This document shows, one piece after another, positions 35,141-44,763 of a stretch of 64,000 nucleotides of DNA. The stretch's first letter is position 1, and every line of letters starts with the position of its first letter. The translations under genes and the position numbers were made by a program. This stretch comes from Leptotrichiaceae bacterium. GTDB lineage: Bacteria; Fusobacteriota; Fusobacteriia; Fusobacteriales; Leptotrichiaceae. Location: the NCBI GenBank assembly GCA_018060185.1, contig JAGOWQ010000003.1, forward strand, positions 1 to 64,000, in the 5' to 3' direction. Below the pieces are notes generated by a model, which was not told where the DNA came from, searched no databases, and worked only from the letters and a program-made list of their open reading frames with translations.

Positions 35141-36490
35141 TTATACTTCTTCTAATTTTTCTTTAGTATCGTGTGCAAACTTAGACACACTTCCAGCACC
35201 CATAAATATGAAAGTATCATCTGAATTCCTAGAATTTAAAACTATTTCTTTAACTTCTTCTTCATTGCATACTTTTACATTTACTCCTATTTTTTCAGCT
35301 AAACTTTCTGACGTTATTCCATATGTGTTGTCTTCCCCTGCACCGTATATTGGAAGCAATATTAATCTATCTGCTTTTTTCAAAGATTCCACGAAATCAT
35401 CAAAAAAGAATTTTGTCCTACTATATCTATGTGGTTGAAAAATTACTGTCACTTTTCCTTTTTCTGTATTTTTAGCTGCGTCTATTGTTACTTTTATTTC
35501 AGTAGGATGATGTGCATAATCATCTATCAATCTAATTTTATTATCATAAATTACTTGGTATCTTCTATTTGCTCCTTTAAATTTTCTCAATTTTTCTTTT
35601 ACTAACTCCATATTACATCCTGTTTCATGTGCTAAATATATTACAGGCAAAGAATTTGACACGTTATGTTCTCCAGGGATAGATAAAGAGAACTCTCCTA
35701 AATCTTTTCCATTTTTAATAACTTCGTATACTGTAAATCTATCCTTTACTCTTATATTAGTAGCAAAAATATGAGTATCCTCTTTTTTTATGCTATACCA
35801 AACTATATTTTTATTTTTTATGTTTAAAGTAGACATGTCTTCACAATCTTTACATAAAATTGTCAATTTTTCTGTACTATCTATGAATTTTTCAAAAGAT
35901 TTCTTTATATTTTCATAAGTTCCATGGTGTTCTAAGTGATCAGGTTCTACATTAGTTACTACTGAATATTTTGGTTTTATAAATAAAAATGAGTTATCAC
36001 TTTCGTCTGCTTCTGCTATGAAATATTCTGAATTACCAACTTTGCTATTACTCTGTATCTCAGGTATAATACCACCTACAACTATAAATGGATCTTTTTC
36101 TAAAAATGCTACGCTCATCATTGAACTCGTAGTAGTTTTTCCATGAGTTCCAGCAACAGCTATCCCCTCATAGTTGTTCATTATATCAGCTAATAATTCT
36201 CCTCTACATATTTTTTTTATTTTATTTTTTGTTATGTAATTATATTCAGGATTAGATTCTTTTATCGCAGCAGAGTATACAAAAAGGTCTATTCCTTTAT
36301 CTTTTACATTTTCTTCTGTTTGACCTATATTTATTTTTATTCCCATTTCTTCCATATCGTAAGTTGTTGATTTTTTTTCTATATCTGATCCTGCTACATT
36401 ATATCCTCTTTTAGCTAAAATTTTAGCAAGTCCACTCATACCTATTCCATTTATTCCACTAAAATAAATATTTCTAACATCTTTTAACAT
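35141..36490 (-). CDS. murC: UDP-N-acetylmuramate--L-alanine ligase
   Basis: 449 residues from the ATG at 36490, behind GGAGG; the upstream ATG at 36505 overlaps that site. N-terminal UDP-binding FSGINGIGMSGLAKIL, ATP loop GTHGKTTTSSMM, the central EADESDNSFL block and the C-terminal YAHHPTEI are all present. It adds L-alanine to UDP-MurNAc, the first peptide-forming step. It lies between murG and murB. Confidence 0.96.
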   Translation of the reverse strand: MLKDVRNIYFSGINGIGMSGLAKILAKRGYNVAGSDIEKKSTTYDMEEMGIKINIGQTEENVKDKGIDLFVYSAAIKESNPEYNYITKNKIKKICRGELLADIMNNYEGIAVAGTHGKTTTSSMMSVAFLEKDPFIVVGGIIPEIQSNSKVGNSEYFIAEADESDNSFLFIKPKYSVVTNVEPDHLEHHGTYENIKKSFEKFIDSTEKLTILCKDCEDMSTLNIKNKNIVWYSIKKEDTHIFATNIRVKDRFTVYEVIKNGKDLGEFSLSIPGEHNVSNSLPVIYLAHETGCNMELVKEKLRKFKGANRRYQVIYDNKIRLIDDYAHHPTEIKVTIDAAKNTEKGKVTVIFQPHRYSRTKFFFDDFVESLKKADRLILLPIYGAGEDNTYGITSESLAEKIGVNVKVCNEEEVKEIVLNSRNSDDTFIFMGAGSVSKFAHDTKEKLEEV

Positions 36491-36530
36491 TTTTCCTCCA
36501 TTCACTTATTTTATAACATTTTAAAATATA

Positions 36531-37580
36531 TTATAATTCCATTTCACTTATTATTACTTCTGAAGCATTTCCTTTTTTCAATTTTTTTATATTTTCTTTC
36601 ATAAACATAAGTACATCTTCTTGGTTAACTAAAGAAAGTGCTTCTCCTAATGCATTACAAATTTCTTCATTGGAAAATATTTTTGTAGCATTTATAAATT
36701 CTAATACATCAGCATTTTCTTTTTGACCTACAAAATCATATGGAATTATTATAGAAGGTTTTTCCATTTGTATTAGTTCAGATATAGTAGACGCTCCAGC
36801 ACGACATACAACTAGATCTGTAGCCGACATTAAATCTGCAACATTGTTAAAATAAGGTTCTATAATATTATCGCCTTTTTTTCTTATTTTGTAAACTATT
36901 TCATCATAATTTTCTCTACCTGTTGCCCAAAATACTTTTAAATTACTTTCATTTAATATATTATTCCAGTTTTTTACTATGGCATCATTTATGCTTTTTG
37001 CCCCTAAACTTCCACCTATAATTAAAATCATTTTTTTATCTTCACTTATTCCCAATTTATATCTTTCTTCTTTAGAATTTTTAGTATAAAATTCTTCTCT
37101 TAAAGGGTTTCCAGTTACAATAAATTTAGATCTATATTTTTCTTTTACCGACTCTAATGTATCTTCAAATGCAATGAAAATCTTTTTAGCCTTTTTATAA
37201 AAATATTTATTTGCCATCCCCATTGTACAGTTTTGTTCTTGTAAATAATAAGGTATTCTTAAAACTATTGCTGCTATTAATACAGGAATTGTTATATAAT
37301 TACCAAATCCTATTACTTTGTCAGGCTTTTCTTTATTTAATATACTTATTGCTTTGAATACTGATATAATCATTTTTATCACTGACTTAATTGATTTCAA
37401 TGGCAATATATCCAACCCTATAAATCTAAAATTTTCTTTGGGAACTAATTCTTTTTCCATTCTATGTTCTGTCCCAATAAATAAAATATCTATATTTTGT
37501 TCTCTCATTTTTTTTGCAATAGAAATAGCAGGATATATATGTCCACCTGTCCCTCCTGTTATAAACACTACTTTTTTCAT
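36531..37580 (-). CDS. murG: UDP-N-acetylglucosamine:lipid I GlcNAc transferase
   Basis: 349 residues from the ATG at 37580 behind GGAGATTGTA; the ATG at 37592 precedes that site. GT28-type motifs: FITGGTGGHIYPAISIAKKM at the N-terminus, LIIGGSLGAKSIND in the middle and the donor site CRAGASTISELIQMEKPSI. It converts lipid I to lipid II on the inner face of the membrane, taking the product of MraY. It sits 40 bases before murC. Confidence 0.96.
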   Translation of the reverse strand: MKKVVFITGGTGGHIYPAISIAKKMREQNIDILFIGTEHRMEKELVPKENFRFIGLDILPLKSIKSVIKMIISVFKAISILNKEKPDKVIGFGNYITIPVLIAAIVLRIPYYLQEQNCTMGMANKYFYKKAKKIFIAFEDTLESVKEKYRSKFIVTGNPLREEFYTKNSKEERYKLGISEDKKMILIIGGSLGAKSINDAIVKNWNNILNESNLKVFWATGRENYDEIVYKIRKKGDNIIEPYFNNVADLMSATDLVVCRAGASTISELIQMEKPSIIIPYDFVGQKENADVLEFINATKIFSNEEICNALGEALSLVNQEDVLMFMKENIKKLKKGNASEVIISEMEL

Positions 37581-37616
37581 TACAATCTCCATTCTTAACT
37601 ATTATTTTACACATTT

Positions 37617-38729
37617 TTATAATAATTTATTTTCAGCCTCTGTCATTTCTTGAATATATAATGCTTTTATTATATTATAAACTACTCCAAGAGCTGCCAA
37701 AGTAACGACACTTGTACTTCCCCCATAACTCATTATAGGTAGCGGAATTCCTGTTGAAGGTATTACAGATAACACAACTGCCAAATTACCTAATATTTGT
37801 ATAGAAAACATCCCGAATATTCCTATTAAAATATATTTTGCATACATATCTTTTATTTTTAGTAAAGTTATTATTATTATGGCTAATAGAACCACATAAA
37901 TTCCAATTAATATTATTGACCCTATAAATCCCGTTTCTTCAGCATATCCTGCAAAAATATAATCTGTATGTATTTCTGGAAGATAAAAATATTTTTGAAG
38001 TCCATTTCCATAAAATTTCCCTAAAAATCCACCACTTCCTATTGCTATTAAAGACTGTTTTGCTTGATATACTCCCTCAGTTCCTGTGCTATGACCTAGT
38101 ATTCTATTCAATCTATATGGTGTAGATATTATACTTCCTATACCAACTGCTCCTATTATTAAAGAAATAATCGAAAAATAAGAAAAACTTATCCCTGTTA
38201 CAAATAACATAGTAAGTCCTATTATAACAATCTGTGCTGCTGTACTAAAAGATCTTTCTATTAAAATTAATACAGTATAAAATAAAATTAAGAACATCAT
38301 ATTTAGAAGCATCTTTCCTTTAACTAATCTTTTTTTTCTAAAACGATCCATTACTCCAGCTAAAACTAATATCAATATTAATTTTGCAATTTCAGATGGT
38401 TGTATACTTATAAAGCCAAAAGAAAGCCATCTTTTAGCACCGTTTACTTCTTTTCCCAAAATTAAAACTGCCACTAAAAGAGCTGCTCCAAATAAGTACA
38501 TAAATGTAGACCTTTTTTTATATTTTTCATACTTAAATCTTGAAGTAACGAAAAAAGCAAATGCCCCTATTCCCAACCAAATAACCTGTCTAATTAAGAA
38601 ATAATAACTATTGTAATATTCTTTTTGTCCTCTTGGAAAACTTAAACTTGCTATCATCGATATACTAAGACCTGATAATATTATTGTTATTATAATAAAA
38701 GTTGTTCCTAATACTTTTTTATTTTTCAA
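37617..38729 (-). CDS. ftsW: SEDS-family peptidoglycan polymerase FtsW
   Basis: 370 residues with about ten membrane helices. The SEDS signature PSTGIPLPIMSYGGSTSV lies near the C-terminus, and IQPSEIAKLILIL and the SFSTAAQ stretch are also typical. It polymerises glycan strands together with a class B PBP at the septum. FtsW is preferred over RodA because of its place among mur and fts genes. The start codon is TTG, with AGGTGG eight bases upstream. Confidence 0.92.
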   Translation of the reverse strand: MKNKKVLGTTFIIITIILSGLSISMIASLSFPRGQKEYYNSYYFLIRQVIWLGIGAFAFFVTSRFKYEKYKKRSTFMYLFGAALLVAVLILGKEVNGAKRWLSFGFISIQPSEIAKLILILVLAGVMDRFRKKRLVKGKMLLNMMFLILFYTVLILIERSFSTAAQIVIIGLTMLFVTGISFSYFSIISLIIGAVGIGSIISTPYRLNRILGHSTGTEGVYQAKQSLIAIGSGGFLGKFYGNGLQKYFYLPEIHTDYIFAGYAEETGFIGSIILIGIYVVLLAIIIITLLKIKDMYAKYILIGIFGMFSIQILGNLAVVLSVIPSTGIPLPIMSYGGSTSVVTLAALGVVYNIIKALYIQEMTEAENKLL

Positions 38730-38766
38730 TTTTTATTCCACCTAACTCATTCTCATTTTTCATTTT

Positions 38767-40137
38767 TTAATCCTCAAATATTTTAACTGTTAATTCTTTA
38801 AATACATTTCCCCTATGTTCAAAATTTTTAAATTGACAAAAACTTGAAGTTGCTGGAGAAAATAAAATAGTTTTATCTTCATTAAAATCTTCATTTTCTT
38901 TTAAATAATTTAGGACTTTTTCTAAATTTTCAAGATTTTTATAATTTTTATAATTTAATTTTTCCATATCTTTTTCTAATAAAGGCGCATTTTCACCTAT
39001 TAAATATACAAAATCAACTTTTTCTTTTATTACTTTTACTAAATCGTCATTAGGAACTTTTTTGTCATCCCCACCTAATATTAAAACTATTTTATTTTCA
39101 AAAGAATCTATAGCTTTTATAGTTGACTCGACATTTGTTCCTTTAGAATCGTTTATAAAAGTAGTTTTATCCTTTATAAAAAAATTCTCAAGTCTGTGTT
39201 CTAATGCTTTTGTACTTTTTAAAAACTCTACTAATTTTTCATTAGAAATATTCAAAATTTTACCTGCTCCAATTAAAAACAGCATATTTTCTAAATTATG
39301 TTTTCCTTTTAAGCTTAAATCTTTTACTGAGATTAACTTTTCTGAGATTTCTTCTAAATCTTTGTAACTATGATTTTCTATTTTCTCAAATAAATTTTTC
39401 ATAATGTATATACTTTCGTCATGAACGAAAATTGTACCTCTTTTTTCTTTACTTAAATATATTTTTTTAGATTTAATTTTATTCTTAAGTTTTTGAGTTT
39501 CATACAACCTTTCAAATTCTTTGTCATCTAAATTAATTAATGCAAAATCATCTGTTGTTTGATTTTCAAAAATATTAAATTTTGTAGTGTAGTAATCGTC
39601 TAATGAGCTATATCTAGTTAAATGATCTGGAGTAAGATTTATAATTCCTGATATATATGAATGTACTTTAGGATTATTTTCTAGTTGATAACTACTTAAC
39701 TCTAATACTACATAGTCAAGAGACACTTCATCTGATATAAGTTTAGCAAAAGAAAATCCTGCATTTCCTGCAAGTTTAGTTCTTCTCCCAGTAAAACTGA
39801 GTAACTCATCCATTTTAGTCGCTGTCGTTGTTTTTCCATTAGTTCCAGTAAAAGAAATAATTTTTGTAGATTCATCCATATAATTATAGGCTAAATCTAT
39901 TTCTGAAATTATTTTTATATTTTTTTCTTTTGCTTTTACTAGTAATTCAGATGTCCATGCTATCCCAGGACTTTTAACTATAAATTCAATATTTTCATTA
40001 TCTAATATTTCTATTCCATCTTTAGAAGAAATACCCATTTTATCATCTATCATATAAACTGAATATCCTTTTTTTTCTAATAATTCCTTAGCACCTAATC
40101 CACTTAATCCAGTACCAAATACTAAAGCTTTTTGCAT
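38767..40137 (-). CDS. murD: UDP-N-acetylmuramoyl-L-alanine--D-glutamate ligase
   Basis: 456 residues. The N-terminus FGTGLSGLGAKELLEKKGY binds UDP. ATP loop SFTGTNGKTTTATKM, ELSSYQLE and the INDSKGTNVEST block with the C-terminal domain around LILGGDDK identify MurD among the Mur ligases. It adds D-glutamate to UDP-MurNAc-L-Ala. It lies between mraY and ftsW. Confidence 0.96.
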   Translation of the reverse strand: MQKALVFGTGLSGLGAKELLEKKGYSVYMIDDKMGISSKDGIEILDNENIEFIVKSPGIAWTSELLVKAKEKNIKIISEIDLAYNYMDESTKIISFTGTNGKTTTATKMDELLSFTGRRTKLAGNAGFSFAKLISDEVSLDYVVLELSSYQLENNPKVHSYISGIINLTPDHLTRYSSLDDYYTTKFNIFENQTTDDFALINLDDKEFERLYETQKLKNKIKSKKIYLSKEKRGTIFVHDESIYIMKNLFEKIENHSYKDLEEISEKLISVKDLSLKGKHNLENMLFLIGAGKILNISNEKLVEFLKSTKALEHRLENFFIKDKTTFINDSKGTNVESTIKAIDSFENKIVLILGGDDKKVPNDDLVKVIKEKVDFVYLIGENAPLLEKDMEKLNYKNYKNLENLEKVLNYLKENEDFNEDKTILFSPATSSFCQFKNFEHRGNVFKELTVKIFED

Positions 40138-40243
40138 AAAATTCCTCTTTTCTAAAATTATTAATACCTTAATTATTCACTAATTTTTTATAATTTAATA
40201 AAATTATTTTTTAAAATGAATTTTAATTAATAATATATGTAAA

Positions 40244-41332
40244 TTATCTAACTTTTAATATGACAAAAGTCAATAAACATGTCATTATAGTTATTATCCA
40301 AAATCTTATCGTAACTTTAGTTTCAGGAATTCCCAACATTTCAAAATGATGATGTATAGGTGCCATTTTAAATACTCTTCTACCAAATGTTTTAAAATGC
40401 CAAACTTGAATCATAACAGATAAAGCTTCTAAAATAAATATAAATCCTGCTATAGGTAAAAGTAACTCTTGTTTTAAAAATATTACTATAATTCCTAATA
40501 TCCCTCCTAAAGTAAGTGATCCTGTATCACCCATAAATACTTGAGCTGGATAAAAATTAAACCAAAGAAATCCTGTTAAAGCTCCTATTATCGATGCCAA
40601 ATAAACAGTCATTTCCGCTGCATCTCTAACATAATATAAATTTAAATACTTGGCATATTCATAATGTCCAGTTAAATAAGTAATTATTAACAATGTCAGA
40701 CTTACAACTATTATTGGTCCACTAACTAATCCATCTAAACCGTCTGTTAAATTTACTGCATTTGATGATCCTATTATTACAAACATCATAAATATAAAAA
40801 ATAGAACAGGAGTTATATATAAAAAAGAATTTTTTATTATAGGATTTACTATTGAAAAATCTATTTCTTTATTTATTAGTCCATACTTATAAATAAAATA
40901 AAAAGTTAAGCTTGTTATTATTAGCTGTCCAAATATTTTCTTTTTACCAGAAAGCCCTTTTTTATGCTTTGTCAATTTCAAAAAATCGTCGTAAAACCCT
41001 ATTGTAGTAAATAATATTGTTATTATAAATAAAAATATTATAAACTTATTTGTGAAATTTCCAGCAATTGATGTTGCAAAAAGCATTGCTCCTATTATAA
41101 GTAATCCACCCATAGTAGGCGTTCCTGATTTACTCCAGTGAGATTGCGGTCCTTCTTCTCTAGCCGAATCTCCATATTTTTTCTTTTTTAGCCAAGCTAT
41201 AAACGGTTTCCCAAAAATCATCATAAAAAGGAATGCTATCACAAAAGCAATTGATGCTCTCATGGTAATAGATTTAAATACTCTTAACACTCCCCATTTA
41301 TTTATAAATAATTGCTGTAACAAATATAACAT
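40244..41332 (-). CDS. mraY: Phospho-N-acetylmuramoyl-pentapeptide transferase
   Basis: 362 residues, ten membrane spans. Metal and substrate motifs are complete: GFYDDFLKLTKHKKGLSGKKK, NLTDGLDGLVSGP and FMGDTGSLTLGG, with the C-terminal IHHHFEMLGIPETKV histidine cluster. It joins UDP-MurNAc-pentapeptide to undecaprenyl phosphate to give lipid I. The start follows AAGGAG. The gap of about 106 bases after it, before murD, holds no gene. Confidence 0.97.
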   Translation of the reverse strand: MLYLLQQLFINKWGVLRVFKSITMRASIAFVIAFLFMMIFGKPFIAWLKKKKYGDSAREEGPQSHWSKSGTPTMGGLLIIGAMLFATSIAGNFTNKFIIFLFIITILFTTIGFYDDFLKLTKHKKGLSGKKKIFGQLIITSLTFYFIYKYGLINKEIDFSIVNPIIKNSFLYITPVLFFIFMMFVIIGSSNAVNLTDGLDGLVSGPIIVVSLTLLIITYLTGHYEYAKYLNLYYVRDAAEMTVYLASIIGALTGFLWFNFYPAQVFMGDTGSLTLGGILGIIVIFLKQELLLPIAGFIFILEALSVMIQVWHFKTFGRRVFKMAPIHHHFEMLGIPETKVTIRFWIITIMTCLLTFVILKVR

Positions 41333-41352
41333 CTTTTACTCCTTTTTTATAT

Positions 41353-42759
41353 TTAATCTTCTATTATATCTTCTATTATATCTTCTAATTTCATACCTCT
41401 TGATGCTTTTAACAAAACAGCTTTTTCTTTAGATATTTTTTCTAATTCCTTTTTTATTTCCATTTTATTTTCAAAATATTTTATATCTTTATTTAAAAAC
41501 TCTTTAATATTTTTATTTTTCTCTAATTTTTCATATAGACTAGCCATTCTCGGTCCATACAAATAAATTTTATTAGTATTTATATTCAATAAAATATCAA
41601 ATATATCTCTATGAAATTCTCTTTCATTTTCGCCAAGTTCTAACATATCTCCTAAAACGACTACTTTTTCTTTATTATTATATAATTTTGAAAATGTTTC
41701 TAATGATTTTTTCATCGACATAGGGCTAGCATTATACGCATCATTTATATAAACTGTATCTTTTTTTTCTATTTTCTGAAATCTCATCTCTGTCATAGCT
41801 ATATTTTTTACATTTTCTTCAATGATTTTATCTTCTATCCCAAATTGTTTTGCTACAGCTATAGCTATTGTGAGGTTTAATATGTTGTGTTCCCCTAAAA
41901 CATTAGTTTTATAAGATCTTTTCACTGAACTTTGACAAATCTGACCAAAATAGTCCAAGGAAAAATTTGTTTCAATTTCATTAAAACTTATATCTCCATA
42001 ATAAAAATTCATTTTTTCACATAATAAGTCCTTTTTTTCTTTTCTTAAAACTTTTATTATTCTTATTTTATCACTAACTACATTCCTTAGATATTCATCA
42101 TCTCCATTTATAATTAAAGTTTCTTTTATATAAGGGATTATCTCTGTTTTAGCTTTAAACACATTCTCCTTTGTTTTCAAAAATTCCAAATGAGACTCTC
42201 CTATATTTGTAATTACACTAATATTAGGGGATGAAATCTGACCTAATAAATCAATTTCATTGAAATCACTCATTCCCATTTCAAGAATAATAAATTCATC
42301 TTCTACTTCTGAACACAACAAAGTGAAGGGTAATCCAATATGATTATTATAATTCCCTTCTGTTTTTTTACCTTTATATTTTGATTTAAGTAGATGATAT
42401 ATCATATCTTTTACTGTTGTTTTCCCGTTACTTCCTGTTATTCCTATTACTTTTAAATTTAAATTTTCTCTCCACTTTTTAGCAAATTCTTGCATAAAAA
42501 TTATACTGTCCTCCACTAAAAAAGCCTTCTCTTTATTATTTACATCTAATTTTATACTTTCGTTATCATAAACAACGTAAGCTCCTTTTAAAAGAGACTC
42601 ATTTACAAAATTATTTCCACCCCTTATAGCAATAAATAAATCACCTTTTTCTATTTCTTTGGAATTCATTACTACTTTATCTATACATAATCCAGATGAT
42701 TTACATTCATTTTTATCATTTCTATTTATAATACTATAAAATATTTCACTTTTGGTCAT
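41353..42759 (-). CDS. murF: UDP-N-acetylmuramoyl-tripeptide--D-alanyl-D-alanine ligase
   Basis: 468 residues. ATP loop GITGSNGKTTVKDM, the YNNHIGLPFTLL block and NDAYNASPMSMKKSLETF are typical of MurF, the last with the conserved Asn-Ala-Ser-Pro. It attaches the dipeptide made by Ddl. It is the first gene of the mur/fts operon in this window, behind a good promoter; murE is not beside it. The C-terminus is a small tandem repeat (EDIIEDIIED) coded by a 12-base repeat. Confidence 0.95.
   Translation of the reverse strand: MTKSEIFYSIINRNDKNECKSSGLCIDKVVMNSKEIEKGDLFIAIRGGNNFVNESLLKGAYVVYDNESIKLDVNNKEKAFLVEDSIIFMQEFAKKWRENLNLKVIGITGSNGKTTVKDMIYHLLKSKYKGKKTEGNYNNHIGLPFTLLCSEVEDEFIILEMGMSDFNEIDLLGQISSPNISVITNIGESHLEFLKTKENVFKAKTEIIPYIKETLIINGDDEYLRNVVSDKIRIIKVLRKEKKDLLCEKMNFYYGDISFNEIETNFSLDYFGQICQSSVKRSYKTNVLGEHNILNLTIAIAVAKQFGIEDKIIEENVKNIAMTEMRFQKIEKKDTVYINDAYNASPMSMKKSLETFSKLYNNKEKVVVLGDMLELGENEREFHRDIFDILLNINTNKIYLYGPRMASLYEKLEKNKNIKEFLNKDIKYFENKMEIKKELEKISKEKAVLLKASRGMKLEDIIEDIIED
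41356..41388. repeat. Short 12-base tandem repeat at the murF 3' end
   Basis: The unit ATCTTCTATTAT is present twice and is followed by a partial third copy, encoding the closing IIED repeats of MurF. Length could vary between strains by slippage without a frameshift. Confidence 0.6.
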
Positions 42760-42795
42760 AAAAATTTTTCTCCATTTTTCTGTGCTATGTTATAA

Positions 42796-42824
42796 ATTAT
42801 AACACTTGACAAATATTTTTTCAA
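42796..42824 (-). promoter_or_regulatory. Promoter of the mur/fts operon
   Basis: On the minus strand TTGAAA (42824-42819) and a perfect TATAAT (42801-42796) are spaced by 17 bases, about 35 bases before the murF ATG. It appears to drive murF through ftsZ. Confidence 0.65.
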
Positions 42825-42858
42825 TAATATTTTAACTTAAATCATATAAATTAAAAAT

Positions 42859-43422
42859 TTATTTTTTATTTTTTATATAATCAACAAATTCAGGTATATT
42901 TTCCATTATTAGTGATTTTAAATTTTTCTCTTCTATTTCTTTTATATTCTTTAATCCATATCCTGTTTTAACTAGTACCGTATTAAATCCTAATTCTTTT
43001 GCTGGGATAAGATCTGTTATTCTATCCCCTATCATATATGAGTTTTTAACGTCTATATTAAACTCATTTATTGCTTTTAGAAAATTTTGTTTATTAGGTT
43101 TTCTACATTCACAATTTTTTCTATATTTACCTATCCCCTTAGGGTGATGAGGGCAAAAATAAGTCTTTTCTATTACTATACCTTTTTTATTAAGGTCATT
43201 TATTATAAATTTTTCTAATTTATAATAATCTTCTTCTGTATAATATCCTTTAGCAATTCCTGCTTGATTAGTAATAATAATAAATTTATATCCTAGTTTT
43301 TCTAATTCTTTTAAACTTTCAACAACACCATTTTCATATTCAAAATCTTCAATTTTATATAAATAATTTTTTTCAATATTTATAACACCATCTCTATCAA
43401 AAATAATAAATTTATTTGTCAT
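42859..43422 (-). CDS. gmhB: HAD-IIIA phosphatase, D-glycero-D-manno-heptose 1,7-bisphosphate phosphatase-like
   Basis: 187 residues from the ATG at 43422 behind AAGGGG; the ATG at 43440 precedes that site. HAD motifs: FDRDGVINIE (nucleophile Asp and acid Asp), IITNQAGI, and MIGDRITDLIPAKELG. A zinc-binding loop with CPHHP and CECRKPN is the mark of GmhB within the histidinol-phosphatase subgroup. It would remove the 7-phosphate during ADP-heptose synthesis for the lipopolysaccharide core. No other heptose gene is nearby, so a different sugar phosphate cannot be excluded. Confidence 0.82.
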   Translation of the reverse strand: MTNKFIIFDRDGVINIEKNYLYKIEDFEYENGVVESLKELEKLGYKFIIITNQAGIAKGYYTEEDYYKLEKFIINDLNKKGIVIEKTYFCPHHPKGIGKYRKNCECRKPNKQNFLKAINEFNIDVKNSYMIGDRITDLIPAKELGFNTVLVKTGYGLKNIKEIEEKNLKSLIMENIPEFVDYIKNKK

Positions 43423-43451
43423 TTTTCCCCTTTCAATCATAAATTTAAATA

Positions 43452-43934
43452 TTATTTTTCATAAATATATTCTATTATTTCATTTTTTTTACTTCCAACT
43501 ATTTTAATAGTAAAATGTATTTTATCATCAAATACTTCTATTTCTCCAAAATAATTATCTGGAAAACATTCGTATTTTCTTTCCGTAATATATTTTCCAT
43601 TTTCTAAAATAAAATTAAATATATTTTCATAATCATTATTTCTAAAGTGATAAAATCCTATTTTATTCTTTTCACTATCTATTTCCCACATTTTTTTATC
43701 ATTTAATTTCATCCCATTTTCAAGATGAATTTCTTCAAAAAAGTAAATTTTATTATTATCAACACTGACTACTACCTCTCCAGTCCCAACATTATCCCAA
43801 TTCATCTGAGAATTTTGTAAACTTTTTGAGATAAATTTCATTTTTTTTATTTTTTTCATCATAATATATAAATTTTTTGCTTTTACAATTTTGTCAAATT
43901 CTAATTTATTTTCACTAATTAATTTTTTTTTCAT
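43452..43934 (-). CDS. Small cytoplasmic protein resembling the DUF6314 family
   Basis: 160 residues with no signal peptide. After a Lys-rich start the remainder is a beta-barrel-like domain with the order of conserved features I associate with DUF6314: a YFFEE strand, KMWEID, IGFYHFR, ENIFNF, the KYECFPDNY turn and a closing IKIVGSKKNE stretch. No enzymatic motif is seen. The ATG has a poor ribosome site (AGATAG), so the true start could be one of the internal methionines. It ends 29 bases before the heptose phosphatase start and is probably co-transcribed. Confidence 0.6.
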   Translation of the reverse strand: MKKKLISENKLEFDKIVKAKNLYIMMKKIKKMKFISKSLQNSQMNWDNVGTGEVVVSVDNNKIYFFEEIHLENGMKLNDKKMWEIDSEKNKIGFYHFRNNDYENIFNFILENGKYITERKYECFPDNYFGEIEVFDDKIHFTIKIVGSKKNEIIEYIYEK

Positions 43935-44342
43935 CTATCTAAAATCTACTCTATACTTTAAAATCATTTTTAATTTTTAAAAATTTTAATTTAAAATATA
44001 AAATATTTTTCCTTTCTAAAATCTCATAATCTTTCTATTTTTAATGTTTCCATAGTAATTTAGAATAATATTTTCCGATATTTAAACTATATATTTTTTA
44101 TAGTATATCATATTTTAAAAATAAAAGGGACTATATTAAAATCTAAAATAAATTAAGTCTGTTAAAGATTGTTAAATAAATAAAAGCTTTTAAAAATTTA
44201 TTTAATTCTTAAAAGCTTTTTTTATACTATTTTTACTGTTTTTTCCCTAGAGAATATTTTTCTTCTTTTTTCTTATTCCCTTTGTCATCATTTATTTAAT
44301 ACTCCGTTAGATTCTATCGTCTATTTATTTTATTCCCATATT
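43935..44342. other. Intergenic region with a terminator and a possible gene-end remnant
   Basis: About 400 AT-rich bases between two small minus-strand genes. The clear element is the terminator at 44182-44223. Near 44239-44300 on the minus strand a short open stretch reads NDDKGNKKKEEKYSLGKKQ and a stop, preceded by a stop. It looks like the charged tail of a lost gene or a frameshifted extension of its upstream neighbour, which ends in GNDDLD. No full gene is visible. Confidence 0.45.
44182..44223. terminator. Terminator between the small membrane protein and DUF6314-like genes
   Basis: A perfect 12-bp inverted repeat (AAAAGCTTTTAA at 44182-44193, complement at 44209-44220), with T runs on both sides. 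Confidence 0.75.
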
Positions 44343-44750
44343 TTAATCTAAGTCATCATTACCTTTTACTTTTATTGTATATATCCCAAATAAAATTAAT
44401 ATTATTACATCTATAGATAACACAAACATTATCATAAAAAATAAATAATTTGAAAAATTAAACAGATAAACCAATAATACTACCAGAACATGTAATAACC
44501 CTATTATTGATAATAATATATAGTTATAATTCAAATCTAGTTCTAATTTTTTATCAGATACCTCCAGTTTTACTTTTGGACTCTTAACCATAAAAAAAGA
44601 TTCAAATATCCTTAATTCACATTCTCCATTATTAACTTCCAATTCTTGTTTTCTTTCTAAATTCAATCCTTTTTTTTCTCCGTTAATCTGAATTTTAAAT
44701 GGTTTTTCTCTTCCAAACATTCTTTTATCATTTAAGATTATTTTCGGCAT
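44343..44750 (-). CDS. Small membrane protein of unknown function
   Basis: 135 residues; not a family I recognise. The first 70 residues are a soluble beta-rich domain with a charged start (KIILNDKRMFGREKPFKIQING). Two membrane helices follow (about 77-98 and 103-126), then a short acidic tail (KVKGNDDLD). The ATG has an excellent AGGAGGG site. It lies behind a decayed reading frame and the promoter at 44932-44960, which probably drives it. Confidence 0.7.
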   Translation of the reverse strand: MPKIILNDKRMFGREKPFKIQINGEKKGLNLERKQELEVNNGECELRIFESFFMVKSPKVKLEVSDKKLELDLNYNYILLSIIGLLHVLVVLLVYLFNFSNYLFFMIMFVLSIDVIILILFGIYTIKVKGNDDLD

Positions 44751-44763
44751 TTTGCCCTCCTAT

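Noticed and set aside
35621-35636. TGTTTCATGTG, partly like a parS site
   Set aside because: Only about 12 of 16 bases fit, the second half is poor, and it lies in the conserved murC coding sequence.
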